Below, piece by piece: positions 51,861 to 59,360 of a stretch of DNA of 64,000 nucleotides; positions within the stretch are counted from its first letter, which is position 1; each line of letters starts with the position of its first letter. The notes below the pieces were generated by a model. That model was not told where the DNA came from. It was given only the letters and a program-made list of their open reading frames with translations, and searched no databases. The DNA is taken from NCBI RefSeq assembly GCF_001500065.1, contig NZ_LQIN01000034.1, positions 1-64,000 of the forward strand, given 5' to 3'. The stretch is from Mycobacterium sp. IS-3022. Its GTDB lineage: Bacteria; Actinomycetota; Actinomycetes; Mycobacteriales; Mycobacteriaceae. The position numbers and the translations under genes were made by a program.

Positions 51861-52913
51861 TCAGCCCCCCGGCGCCACAGGTGTCGGTGGTGCTGGCTGC
51901 TCGGCGGGCAGGGCAGCGGCCAGGCCGGGCATCGCGTCCAGGAGCACATCGATGCGCAGCCGGACCTTGCCGTCGATGATGGGGAAAGCTGCACTGGTCC
52001 GGTCGATCAGCCCCGATAGGCGATCGTAGGCCGGTGCCAGGCTGCCCAGCGCGTAGGTGGTAGGTGCGGCGACGTTGACGATGCCGTTGGCCATCGGTAC
52101 GACCCAGTGATTGTTCTTGTTGAACAGATCGGCGACGAAGTTCAACAGGCCACTGACCTGAACGAGGATCGTGTTCGTCCGGTCGGTGCCCCCCGGCTGG
52201 ACAAGGAACGTCAACTCGTCCAGGAGCTGGTTCAGCAGCCCGGCGAGCGGAACCAAGTCGTTGACGCCGTTGACGAACGACGCGATGACCGACAGCGACT
52301 GTGAGATCGGTACGGTCTGTGCGTCGACGAGGATCTTGGCGGTGTCGAAAACGGACCGAGCGGAAGGTTCGACGAGGTCGGCGTGCTTGCGCAGCGTCTC
52401 GATGATCCGGTCGACCGCGGGTGAATCCAGCACCGATGTGAGCTTGGTCCCCTCGCGCAGCAGCCCGGTGATCGACGAGGACCGCGCGTTGTCGCCGATC
52501 ATCAAGGTCCGACCGGGTGCGAGCCGACCACCGCGTCCGCTACTCACGAGTTCGACTGCGGCCGTGCCGAATACGTTCGATGAGGTGAATTGGGCTCCGG
52601 TATCCGATTTCAACGCGGCGGCCTGTCGTGGGTCGAGCACGAGGGTCAGCTTCTGCCTGTTGTAGCCGATCGCCTCCAGCTTCTTCACCGAACCGATTGT
52701 GAGGCCCCGGAATTTCACCTCTGCGCCGGGCGTGAGGCCCTCACCGATCGAGTTGGCGACAACGGTGAGGTTGAACGCGGGCTCGTACTTCCCAGAGGCG
52801 AGCTGGACCAGCAGCGTGGTGGCCACGGCCAGGGCGGCGAACACGACCAGGCCCCGCAGCCGCAGTTTCGTTGGGCTGGCTGCTCGTCCGGACTCGTCGT
52901 GGAAGATCGGCAT
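51861..52913 (-). CDS. mceA: MCE family protein A
   Basis: 350 residues. Anchor GLVVFAALAVATTLLVQLAS, MCE domain GAEVKFRGLTIGSVKKLE, helical region and Pro-rich end. First of six mce genes; 3 nt after the yrbEB stop. I cannot place the operon in a named mce1-mce4 group from memory. Confidence 0.92.
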   Translation of the reverse strand: MPIFHDESGRAASPTKLRLRGLVVFAALAVATTLLVQLASGKYEPAFNLTVVANSIGEGLTPGAEVKFRGLTIGSVKKLEAIGYNRQKLTLVLDPRQAAALKSDTGAQFTSSNVFGTAAVELVSSGRGGRLAPGRTLMIGDNARSSSITGLLREGTKLTSVLDSPAVDRIIETLRKHADLVEPSARSVFDTAKILVDAQTVPISQSLSVIASFVNGVNDLVPLAGLLNQLLDELTFLVQPGGTDRTNTILVQVSGLLNFVADLFNKNNHWVVPMANGIVNVAAPTTYALGSLAPAYDRLSGLIDRTSAAFPIIDGKVRLRIDVLLDAMPGLAAALPAEQPAPPTPVAPGG

Positions 52914-52916
52914 GGG

Positions 52917-53783
52917 CTACCCCGAGATCCGAACGCCAGGGTCGCGCCCCCAGAAGATGAGGGTGAGGATCATGTCGAGAATGACGATGGAGATGAGGCT
53001 GGCGCGGATGGCACGGCCCGACGAGGCGCCGACGCCTTCCGGCCCACCGGTGGCGTAGTAGCCCTGATACCCGTGAATGGCGATGATGACGGTGACGAAG
53101 ATGATGGCCTTGAGGACCGAGAACAAGACGTCCGACGGTTGAATGAATGAGTTGAAGTAGTGGTAATAGGTGCCCGACGACTGGCCGTGCAGGACGTTGA
53201 CCACCAGTGCGCAGGACAGGTAGCTGAGCAAGAGCGTGACCACGTAAAGCGGAACGATGGTGATGAAGCCCGCAATGACGCGGGTTGTCACCACAAACGG
53301 AATCGACCGGATGCCTTGGGCTTCCAACGCATCGATCTCCTCAGAGATCCGCATCGAGCCGATCTCGGCGGTCATCCGGCACCCCGCCTGCGCGGCGAAT
53401 CCGATCGCGGCGATCATCGGTGCCATTTCGCGGGTGTTGGCGTAGGCGGAGACGAAGCCCGTCAACGGGCCCATGCCGACCATGTCGAGCGCGGCGAACC
53501 CTTCGATGCCGACCGAAGCCCCGATCGCGACACCCATGAACACCAGCACACCGATCGTGCCGCCGCCGACGATGATCGAGCCGTTGCCCCACGTCATGTC
53601 GACAAGCAGTGCGCCGGTTTGGCGACGATAGTTCTTCAGCGTCCTCGGCACGGCGCCAAGGACGAGGCCGAGGAACGTGGCCTGATGGCCGAGTCGTTCG
53701 GCCAGCGACATCGTCCCGCCCCCGATTCGCAGGGGTAGGCGGGCCGCCGCCCCGAAGGGAAGGAATTTCGACGGGGTGGCCAT
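52917..53783 (-). CDS. yrbEB: YrbE/MlaE permease subunit B
   Basis: 288 residues, ATG sharing one base with the yrbEA stop. Five or six membrane segments with the MlaE signature AAQAGCRMTAEIGSMRISEEIDALEAQGI (split): the EIGSMRISEEIDAL coupling motif contacts the ATPase MceG, which is encoded elsewhere in mycobacteria. Confidence 0.93.
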   Translation of the reverse strand: MATPSKFLPFGAAARLPLRIGGGTMSLAERLGHQATFLGLVLGAVPRTLKNYRRQTGALLVDMTWGNGSIIVGGGTIGVLVFMGVAIGASVGIEGFAALDMVGMGPLTGFVSAYANTREMAPMIAAIGFAAQAGCRMTAEIGSMRISEEIDALEAQGIRSIPFVVTTRVIAGFITIVPLYVVTLLLSYLSCALVVNVLHGQSSGTYYHYFNSFIQPSDVLFSVLKAIIFVTVIIAIHGYQGYYATGGPEGVGASSGRAIRASLISIVILDMILTLIFWGRDPGVRISG

Positions 53784-54694
53784 CAGCCCACCCTCGTCGG
53801 CAGGATCATGGTCACCAGCTGCGTGATGACCAGGTTCATCACGAAGACGGCGACGACGCCGACGACCACGGCGGCGTTGACCGCATCGGCCACTCCGCGA
53901 GCTCCGCCTCTGGTCTCGAGCCCCCGCTGACACGCGACGAGGATCGTCACCGCGCCGAAGATCCAGGTCTTGATCAGCGCGACCACGACATCGGCCACGT
54001 TGGCGAATGCGGCGAATGATGCCAGATAGCTTCCGGGCGTTCCTGATTGGAACGCGACGTTGATGAAGTAGCCGGCGCCAAGACCCATGAAGATGATGAA
54101 GACACACAGGAACGGCGCCACGAGCAGTATTGCGGCCAACCGCGGCGTGATCAGCCGGCGAACCGGGTCGATACCCATCACCCGCAACGCGTCGACCTCG
54201 TCGCGGATGGTGCGCGCGCCGAGGTCGGTGGTCACCGCCGAGCCCGCAGCACCGCCCAGCAGCAGTGCCGCGACGATCGGCGCGCCCTGGCGGATCACGC
54301 CCAGACCTCCGGCGGCGCCCGAGATGGCGGTCGCACCGACTTGCTGGATGATGCTCCCGACCTGAACGGCGACGATGACGCCGAACGGGATCGACACCAG
54401 GAGTGCGGGTATCGCCGTGACGCTGACAATGAACCAGGCCTGACCGATGGTCTCGCGCCACGGGTGGCGCAATCGGATCAGGTCGGTGATGAGGTAATAG
54501 AAGGCCTGCGCGCCGAGTTCGAGAAAGCGCCCCAGAGTCTTGAGCGACTTGTCGATCTGGCTCGTCCCGTAACGCACTGGCGTGGCCAAAGCCGTCGACA
54601 GTTGGCGGCCGACCTTAGGGCCGCCGTCCTCGCCACTCGCATCGACGTCGGTTGACTCGGCGGAAGGCGGTGGCGCGACGTCGATCTGCGTCAC
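53783..54694 (-). CDS. yrbEA: YrbE/MlaE permease subunit A
   Basis: 303 residues from a GTG with GAGGGGGTGAG at 7 nt. A 45-residue polar tail precedes membrane segments; the coupling motif is TDLGARTIRDEVDALRVMGI (split). First gene of the ten-gene transporter unit: yrbEA, yrbEB, mceA-F, Mce-associated protein, secreted protein. The acidic extension is longer than in most YrbE proteins. Confidence 0.93.
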   Translation of the reverse strand: MTQIDVAPPPSAESTDVDASGEDGGPKVGRQLSTALATPVRYGTSQIDKSLKTLGRFLELGAQAFYYLITDLIRLRHPWRETIGQAWFIVSVTAIPALLVSIPFGVIVAVQVGSIIQQVGATAISGAAGGLGVIRQGAPIVAALLLGGAAGSAVTTDLGARTIRDEVDALRVMGIDPVRRLITPRLAAILLVAPFLCVFIIFMGLGAGYFINVAFQSGTPGSYLASFAAFANVADVVVALIKTWIFGAVTILVACQRGLETRGGARGVADAVNAAVVVGVVAVFVMNLVITQLVTMILPTRVG

Positions 54695-55059
54695 GTGCTC
54701 ACCCCCTCGTTCACATGCCCCGTCAACCGGTCCCCGTCGACGACGATGACAGCTGCCACGCTTGCTCGCAGAGTGTCGAAGATGTCTACGTGCCCCTGGC
54801 TTTTCCGGATAGCCTCGCTATCTAGAATCCGGCGATCAGTGTGCTCGGTCACAATCGGCTCGGTCAAGGGATTCCGGAGCACTCTCAGGAATTCAGCCGG
54901 CGGATCCGCTCCAATCCACCGGTCCTGGGCGCGCCTCCCGCTAGGAAAAGCGCTCGTTTTCCTGGACAGATGCCGGCCTGGCGGGTTGGCGGCGCTGCGC
55001 CGTCCGTGGTGCGAGTCTGCACTCCGGTGCGGGTGGGAAATCGGCGGTCGGCAGTCCAT
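54691..55059 (-). CDS. Doubtful small gene directly before yrbEA
   Basis: Open frame of 122 residues whose TGA overlaps the yrbEA GTG by 3 nt. Its ATG at 55059 lies just after a TATTAT -10. The end (AAVIVVDGDRLTGHVNEG) resembles a CBS-domain strand pattern, but the first half is Arg/His/Pro-rich and third-position GC (about 70%) is lower than in neighbours. Could be a chance frame in the mce leader. Confidence 0.2.
   Translation of the reverse strand: MDCRPPISHPHRSADSHHGRRSAANPPGRHLSRKTSAFPSGRRAQDRWIGADPPAEFLRVLRNPLTEPIVTEHTDRRILDSEAIRKSQGHVDIFDTLRASVAAVIVVDGDRLTGHVNEGVST
54808..54822. promoter_or_regulatory. Palindrome in the mce leader
   Basis: GATAGC-CTC-GCTATC, exact 6-bp arms, within wider CCGGAT...ATCCGG flanks (54805-54832) and next to TATCTAGAA. 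About 115 bp before the yrbEA start; a TetR- or GntR-type operator would look like this. Confidence 0.5.
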
Positions 55060-55069
55060 GAGATTCTGA

Positions 55070-55090
55070 ATAATACAACTATCCAAATAG
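55070..55090 (-). promoter_or_regulatory. Promoter element before mce: CTAT-N4-ATAG, 3 nt, TATTAT
   Basis: On the minus strand CTATTTGGATAG (55079-55090) is followed after 3 nt by TATTAT (55070-55075). The -35 position is poor, hinting at activation through the palindrome. The same arrangement occurs at 58639-58659. Confidence 0.5.
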
Positions 55091-55169
55091 CAACGCTACC
55101 GAAATTGTCGGAAAGATCCGCGGACATTCATGTTTGCTGTCGGTGACGTCAATAGAGCGCGCGACAGGC

Positions 55170-56552
55170 TTACTCCTTGCCGGGGCGGTTCTCCCAGTCG
55201 GCGATCGCCCGCCCGATGTCGGTCGCCGGCGGGTCGTCGTAGATCCACTCGCGCGCGATGCGATGCCAGTTGTTGGTCGCGACGAGCTGACCGAGGGCGC
55301 CGAAGGTGAAGAAGTCGGCTCGTCGCGAGAAGATGTGCTCCGGCGGCAGCAACTGTCGCTTGATGCCGGTGAAGTGGTCGGACCCCCGTGGGTCGATCGC
55401 GACTACCAGCGCTCCGGTGGCCAACTCGGGCGTCACCGTGATCTCGTCGTCGACGAGGTGCCACTCACCGGCCGCCCACAGATAGTCGAGGCACTCCTGT
55501 GGGGTGATGTCCGCATCGGCGTCGACGATGCCCCGGCCGATCAGCAGGTGATAGATGTCGTTGGCTCGTCCTTCCACCGCGGCGCGCAGGAGTACGCGCT
55601 CGAAGTCGACGTTGGTGGGGTCCATCCGATTGAAGAGCCCGAAGTCGATGAACACGACCTTTCCGTCGGCCGTCTGCATGACGTTTCCCGGGTGTGGATC
55701 GCCGCAGAACTCGTTGTGCTGGAACAGCGAACCGATGTAGAAGCGGTAAAGCAGCTCGCCCACGTCGTTGCGTTCCTCGGCGGGAAGTTTTCGCAGATCC
55801 TCGAACGATGTCCCGTCGACGTACTCGGTGATCAGGACGCGTTCTCTGCTGAATTCGAGAACACTGTCGGGGATATGGATGAGCGGATGGCCGCGATACT
55901 TCTGGGCGACGTAGTGCTGGGTGCGGGCCTCTTGGAGGTAATCCAGCTCGTTCACCAGATTTCGCGAGATCTCTTCGAGGAAGCCGTTGGCGCCCAACGT
56001 CGGCCACACTGTCTTGCCGATTTTGGCGAACAGCGCGAGGTTTCGCATATCGGCCTTGATGGCCGTGTCAATGCCGGGGTACTGCACTTTGACCGCGACG
56101 TCGCGGCCATCGCGCAGCTTGGCACGATAGACCTGTCCGACGGACGCGGCGGCGATGGCCTCGTCGTTGAAATCGGCGAATATCCGCCTCAGCGGGCCGA
56201 TATCCGTCTCGATGACTTTCCGCATCGATGCGAACGGGACGATCGGCGCGTGATCACGGAGCGCGGCGAGCTTCTCGCGAAACCGCTCGCGATGCGATTC
56301 AGGGACCAGATCGAGATCGAGGACTGACAGCATCTGGCCCAGCTTCATCGCTGCGCCCTTCATGCCACCGAGCACGGTGACCAATTGATCCGCCGACTCA
56401 ATTGTCGCCCGCTCGGCGAGAATGCTCTTGGCTCGTTGGGAGCGGCCGATCATCGACAGCCGCGTGCCCGCGCTTCGCACCGCCTGTTCGGCGGCGAGTC
56501 GCCCGAGCTTTCCGCCTCGGGATATTCGGGCCTTGGGGACGGCACCAGTCAC
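55170..56552 (-). CDS. ABC1/UbiB-type atypical kinase
   Basis: 460 residues from the GTG at 56552 (longer reading is Arg-rich and overlaps the next gene). UbiB hallmarks: GAAMKLGQMLS (KxGQ), Ala-rich loop AAASVGQVYRAKL, catalytic FCGDPHPGNV and metal-binding FIDFGLF. Members are ATPases/kinases supporting isoprenoid-quinone and lipid metabolism. Third or fourth gene of an operon with a methyltransferase; located just ahead of the mce genes, where lipid handling would make sense. Confidence 0.88.
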   Translation of the reverse strand: MTGAVPKARISRGGKLGRLAAEQAVRSAGTRLSMIGRSQRAKSILAERATIESADQLVTVLGGMKGAAMKLGQMLSVLDLDLVPESHRERFREKLAALRDHAPIVPFASMRKVIETDIGPLRRIFADFNDEAIAAASVGQVYRAKLRDGRDVAVKVQYPGIDTAIKADMRNLALFAKIGKTVWPTLGANGFLEEISRNLVNELDYLQEARTQHYVAQKYRGHPLIHIPDSVLEFSRERVLITEYVDGTSFEDLRKLPAEERNDVGELLYRFYIGSLFQHNEFCGDPHPGNVMQTADGKVVFIDFGLFNRMDPTNVDFERVLLRAAVEGRANDIYHLLIGRGIVDADADITPQECLDYLWAAGEWHLVDDEITVTPELATGALVVAIDPRGSDHFTGIKRQLLPPEHIFSRRADFFTFGALGQLVATNNWHRIAREWIYDDPPATDIGRAIADWENRPGKE

Positions 56553-56629
56553 GGCACCCGCTTCCGTCGGAGTCGTCGGACGGCCTCTTTGCCGCCTGTG
56601 ACGATCTTGGGGGGCCGATGACCGTGGTG

Positions 56630-57598
56630 TCAATCGACGACCTTCACCGGTTCCCGCACAGCTTCGAGGGCGTGTTCGATTCGCTTCCACGTCTTTCGAC
56701 GATCGGCTGTGTCCGCCGCATCGCTGAAACGCCCTGCGAAGGATTCGTCTTCAAGGATCGGCGCGGACGCGAGGTTGCGCAGCCCGTCATCGGTGAGGAC
56801 GGCGGCCAGGTCGAGCAGTTCGGCCAGTGCGCCTTCCCCCTCGGCGATGCTGACCAATCGTGACACGGCCTCGATGTCGGGATTGCCAAGGAATTCTTCG
56901 ACGGCGGGAGAAGCGAGTTCGGGCTGGATGCGGGCCAGCACCGAGAGCATCGTCAGGGCGAACTGCGTCGAACCGGCTCTCGCTGCCTTCGTCATCCGGA
57001 CGAGTCGGGTGGGACCAGCCACGCGCACAATGGCATTGAGCACATCCGTGTCCCATACCAGCGCGCCCGTCCGGACCAACCCCTCGTCATCGTCGATGGC
57101 CTTCTCGAAGTCGACGATGTGCTGTTCGGTGGCATACTCGACGAACCGCGATGCCGTGAGGTACTCGCGACGACGGAGCAACTCCTTCGCGGCGGGAATC
57201 AGGAGCCGCGACGGTAACTTGGGCGCGAAGTGGGGGATGATCCGCGGGTCGACGTAGGGGGCGGCGTCGGCCAGGTATGCCGGCTTCATCCCGGACAGCA
57301 CACCGACAGCCCGGTCTTCGTGTGCCAAACCGAGGGCCCCACCGGCGCGGCCGGCGACTTCCGGAGGTACGGCCTTGTGAGCGACGGCAATGACGACGGC
57401 ATTTGGAACAAGTGGCGCCAGCTTGCTCACCCGTGCGAAAACTGAAGCCAGCGAGTCGAAAAGCGCATCGGACATCGCACACCTCAAGGCGCGGACGCCG
57501 TCGGCTCCGAGGTGCTCCAGGCTGGCCAACGCCGCGGGGTCAGCCTCCAGTAGATCTGCAAGAAGCGCGATTTGTGCTCGAGTCACCAAGTCGGCCAC
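56630..57598 (-). CDS. Uncharacterised helical protein
   Basis: 322 residues, GTG start, 6 nt after the small upstream gene. Almost wholly alpha-helical by composition, with repeated short Leu/Ala helices (IALLADLLEADPAALASLEHL, SRLVSIAEGEGALAELLDLAA) like HEAT or armadillo repeats. No signal peptide or membrane segment. I do not recognise a family; position between a methyltransferase and an ABC1 kinase suggests a scaffold in lipid metabolism. Confidence 0.75.
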   Translation of the reverse strand: MADLVTRAQIALLADLLEADPAALASLEHLGADGVRALRCAMSDALFDSLASVFARVSKLAPLVPNAVVIAVAHKAVPPEVAGRAGGALGLAHEDRAVGVLSGMKPAYLADAAPYVDPRIIPHFAPKLPSRLLIPAAKELLRRREYLTASRFVEYATEQHIVDFEKAIDDDEGLVRTGALVWDTDVLNAIVRVAGPTRLVRMTKAARAGSTQFALTMLSVLARIQPELASPAVEEFLGNPDIEAVSRLVSIAEGEGALAELLDLAAVLTDDGLRNLASAPILEDESFAGRFSDAADTADRRKTWKRIEHALEAVREPVKVVD

Positions 57599-57604
57599 GA
57601 TGTC

Positions 57605-57820
57605 TCACTTCCCGAACAGAATCTTGCGGGCTGCGGGGCGGATGAGTCGAGGAAGACCGTTGAGAACATCGTCGAGGGAGCGATCCGAGCTCTTCTGAAG
57701 TTTCGCCTTCGCACTTCGCAGCATGCCCAGCAGCAACACTGACTCCTCGGGCGACAGCTTGGACAGCACGTCGTGAGGCTCCTTCAGCTCCGCCAGCAGC
57801 GGATTGCGTTCGGGATTCAT
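57605..57820 (-). CDS. Small uncharacterised protein
   Basis: 71 residues, ATG overlapping the methyltransferase stop (ATGA). Helical, basic C-terminus (LPRLIRPAARKILFGK). The tight coupling on both sides supports a real gene. Function unknown. Confidence 0.65.
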   Translation of the reverse strand: MNPERNPLLAELKEPHDVLSKLSPEESVLLLGMLRSAKAKLQKSSDRSLDDVLNGLPRLIRPAARKILFGK

Positions 57821-58593
57821 ACTTGCTCCGCCTTCGTGGCGACCACGAACTGCGCCAGCCCTTCGACGTGCTGGTGAATGTCGATCAGACCCGCTCCGCG
57901 CAAGAACCCGGTGACCTCGTCGCGACCGAACATCCGCACGCCGCTGGCCCTTTGCATCACCTTGCCTCGTCGCGAGGTGCTGACACCGCCGGGCGCGAGG
58001 CTCGTGAGGATCACCATGCGCCCGCCCGGCTTGAGGACCCGGGCCAATTCCCTGATCGCCTGGAACGGCTCATTGATGAGGTATAGGGCCGCCAAGCACG
58101 TCGTCGCGTCCGCGACACCGTCGGCAAACGGCAGGTTCTCGGCATCGCCACGCAGGTACGCGACGCCGGGACCGGCGTTGTCGGCCACTGCGCGGCGCAA
58201 CATCTGGTGTGAGGCGTCCACTCCGACGGCGAGGCCGTCCGGGAACACCTGAGCGCCGAACCAACCCGTGAAGTTCCCCGGCCCACAGCCGATGTCGAGG
58301 ACAGTGCAGCCCGGACGAAGACGCAGCCAGTCGGCGACCCGGGTGCGGTCCTTGTCCCGGCCGGGCGACTTCAATCCGCCGGCGACTTTCAGGCCGACCG
58401 GACGAAGGAGTTGGTAGCCCGCCGAATAGACATTCGTCCGCATCAGTCGCTGGATGAGTCTGTCTGCCGGGGGAGCGGCCTCTCCGAGCACGTCGCAGTA
58501 GCCGTCGCCAGTGATCTCGACCCGGCCACATCGATCAGGATCGAGAAGCCCGACGGCGCGGGAGGTTGCGGTGGGACTTGTCGTGAGAGACAT
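57817..58593 (-). CDS. SAM-dependent methyltransferase
   Basis: 258 residues, ATG with GGAAG about 10 nt upstream. Motif I VLDIGCGPGNFTG, motif II AVGVDASHQML, motif III AENLPFADG, then LKPGGRMVILTS. The UbiE/Methyltransf_11 type; an N-terminal 70-residue extension carries RVEITGDGYCDVLGEAAP. Heads the minus-strand operon with two unknown genes and the ABC1 kinase. Confidence 0.85.
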   Translation of the reverse strand: MSLTTSPTATSRAVGLLDPDRCGRVEITGDGYCDVLGEAAPPADRLIQRLMRTNVYSAGYQLLRPVGLKVAGGLKSPGRDKDRTRVADWLRLRPGCTVLDIGCGPGNFTGWFGAQVFPDGLAVGVDASHQMLRRAVADNAGPGVAYLRGDAENLPFADGVADATTCLAALYLINEPFQAIRELARVLKPGGRMVILTSLAPGGVSTSRRGKVMQRASGVRMFGRDEVTGFLRGAGLIDIHQHVEGLAQFVVATKAEQV

Positions 58594-58638
58594 CAGCGGT
58601 CAACTTCCGTCGTCATCGAACGCGGGCAGGCCTTCTAG

Positions 58639-58667
58639 ATAATAGGACTATGTGGATAGTGAAGCAA
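58639..58667 (-). promoter_or_regulatory. Promoter of the methyltransferase-ABC1 operon with embedded palindrome
   Basis: Minus strand TTGCTT (58662-58667), exactly 17 nt, TATTAT (58639-58644). The spacer holds CTATCCACATAG (58648-58659), ending 3 nt before the -10, exactly as in the mce leader. GCAATATTGC (58664-58673), a perfect 10-bp palindrome, overlaps the -35. Confidence 0.65.
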
Positions 58668-58708
58668 TATTGCACCATAAACACACAGCTCAGACGGTTC
58701 AACCAGCA

Positions 58709-58745
58709 TTGACATAGGGTCAATATCCGAATAAGGTCGATATCT
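58709..58745 (+). promoter_or_regulatory. Promoter of the START/monooxygenase genes with palindrome and direct repeats
   Basis: TTGACA (58709-58714), 17 nt, TAAGGT (58732-58737). The palindrome TTGAC-ATAGG-GTCAA (58709-58723) covers the -35, and the direct repeats GGTCAATATC (58718-58727) and GGTCGATATC (58736-58745) flank the -10. Confidence 0.7.
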
Positions 58746-58773
58746 GCCGCAGTCGTCGAGTGAAAGCAGAAAA

Positions 58774-59331
58774 GTGTCCATGGCTCCAACCGGCATCCTT
58801 CATCGTCAGTGGACCGCCGTGCCCGTCGATGATTCGACGTTCGACACCGCGCCACTGGTGTTCTCCACTGAGTTCACGTTCGACGCGCCGCCCAAGGACG
58901 TATGGGACGTCCTTGATGGCGATGCAGCCTGGGAATGGCTGCCTTTCCCGGGGACAGGGGTCCGCTACCCGTCACCGGAACGTGGCGTCGGGATCGTTCG
59001 CGAGATGGGCAGCGTGTATGACCCGTTTCGAGTGCTGTGGGTAGAGCGCGAGCAGTTCTGGCGCTACGAGCCGCTCAAGAGAATCACTTTCGGTGTGGTG
59101 AGCGGGAACTGGATGCAGTTCGCCCTGGTTCGTCAGTACGCCGAGGATGTGACTTTTCACGAGACGGCTGACGGTGGCACCCATGTCGTCTGGACGGTTG
59201 CGATCAACCCGCGCGCTCCCTTTCGGTTCGTCAAGTACGTCAAGCCGGTCTGGCGCACTGCATACCGCATCGGGTTCGGACCCGGAATGCGCAAGCGGCT
59301 GGCTGCCCGCTCCTCCATCGCTGCCGCCTAA
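58774..59331 (+). CDS. SRPBCC/START-like lipid-binding protein
   Basis: 185 residues, GTG at 58774 or ATG two codons later. Polyketide cyclase/SRPBCC fold: FSTEFTFDAPPKDVWDVLDG, WEWLPFPGTGVRYPSPERGVG and a C-terminal helix (FRFVKYVKPVWRTAYRIGFG), each a hallmark of the family. No signal peptide. Binds or modifies a hydrophobic ligand; 29 bp before the first monooxygenase gene and probably cotranscribed. Confidence 0.8.
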   Translation: MSMAPTGILHRQWTAVPVDDSTFDTAPLVFSTEFTFDAPPKDVWDVLDGDAAWEWLPFPGTGVRYPSPERGVGIVREMGSVYDPFRVLWVEREQFWRYEPLKRITFGVVSGNWMQFALVRQYAEDVTFHETADGGTHVVWTVAINPRAPFRFVKYVKPVWRTAYRIGFGPGMRKRLAARSSIAAA

Positions 59332-59360
59332 TCCGCCGAATCTCCAGGAGAAATCAAGGC

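Larger units (their letters stand above)
54695..55169 (-). other. 475-bp regulatory gap between the ABC1 kinase and mce genes
   Basis: No convincing gene. GC falls near 55065-55115. It holds a promoter with a CTAT-N4-ATAG element (55070-55090), a 15-bp palindrome (54808-54822) and the doubtful frame noted separately. This is the only sizeable gap on this strand between 45.1 and 58.6 kb, so the mce promoter should be here. Confidence 0.6.
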
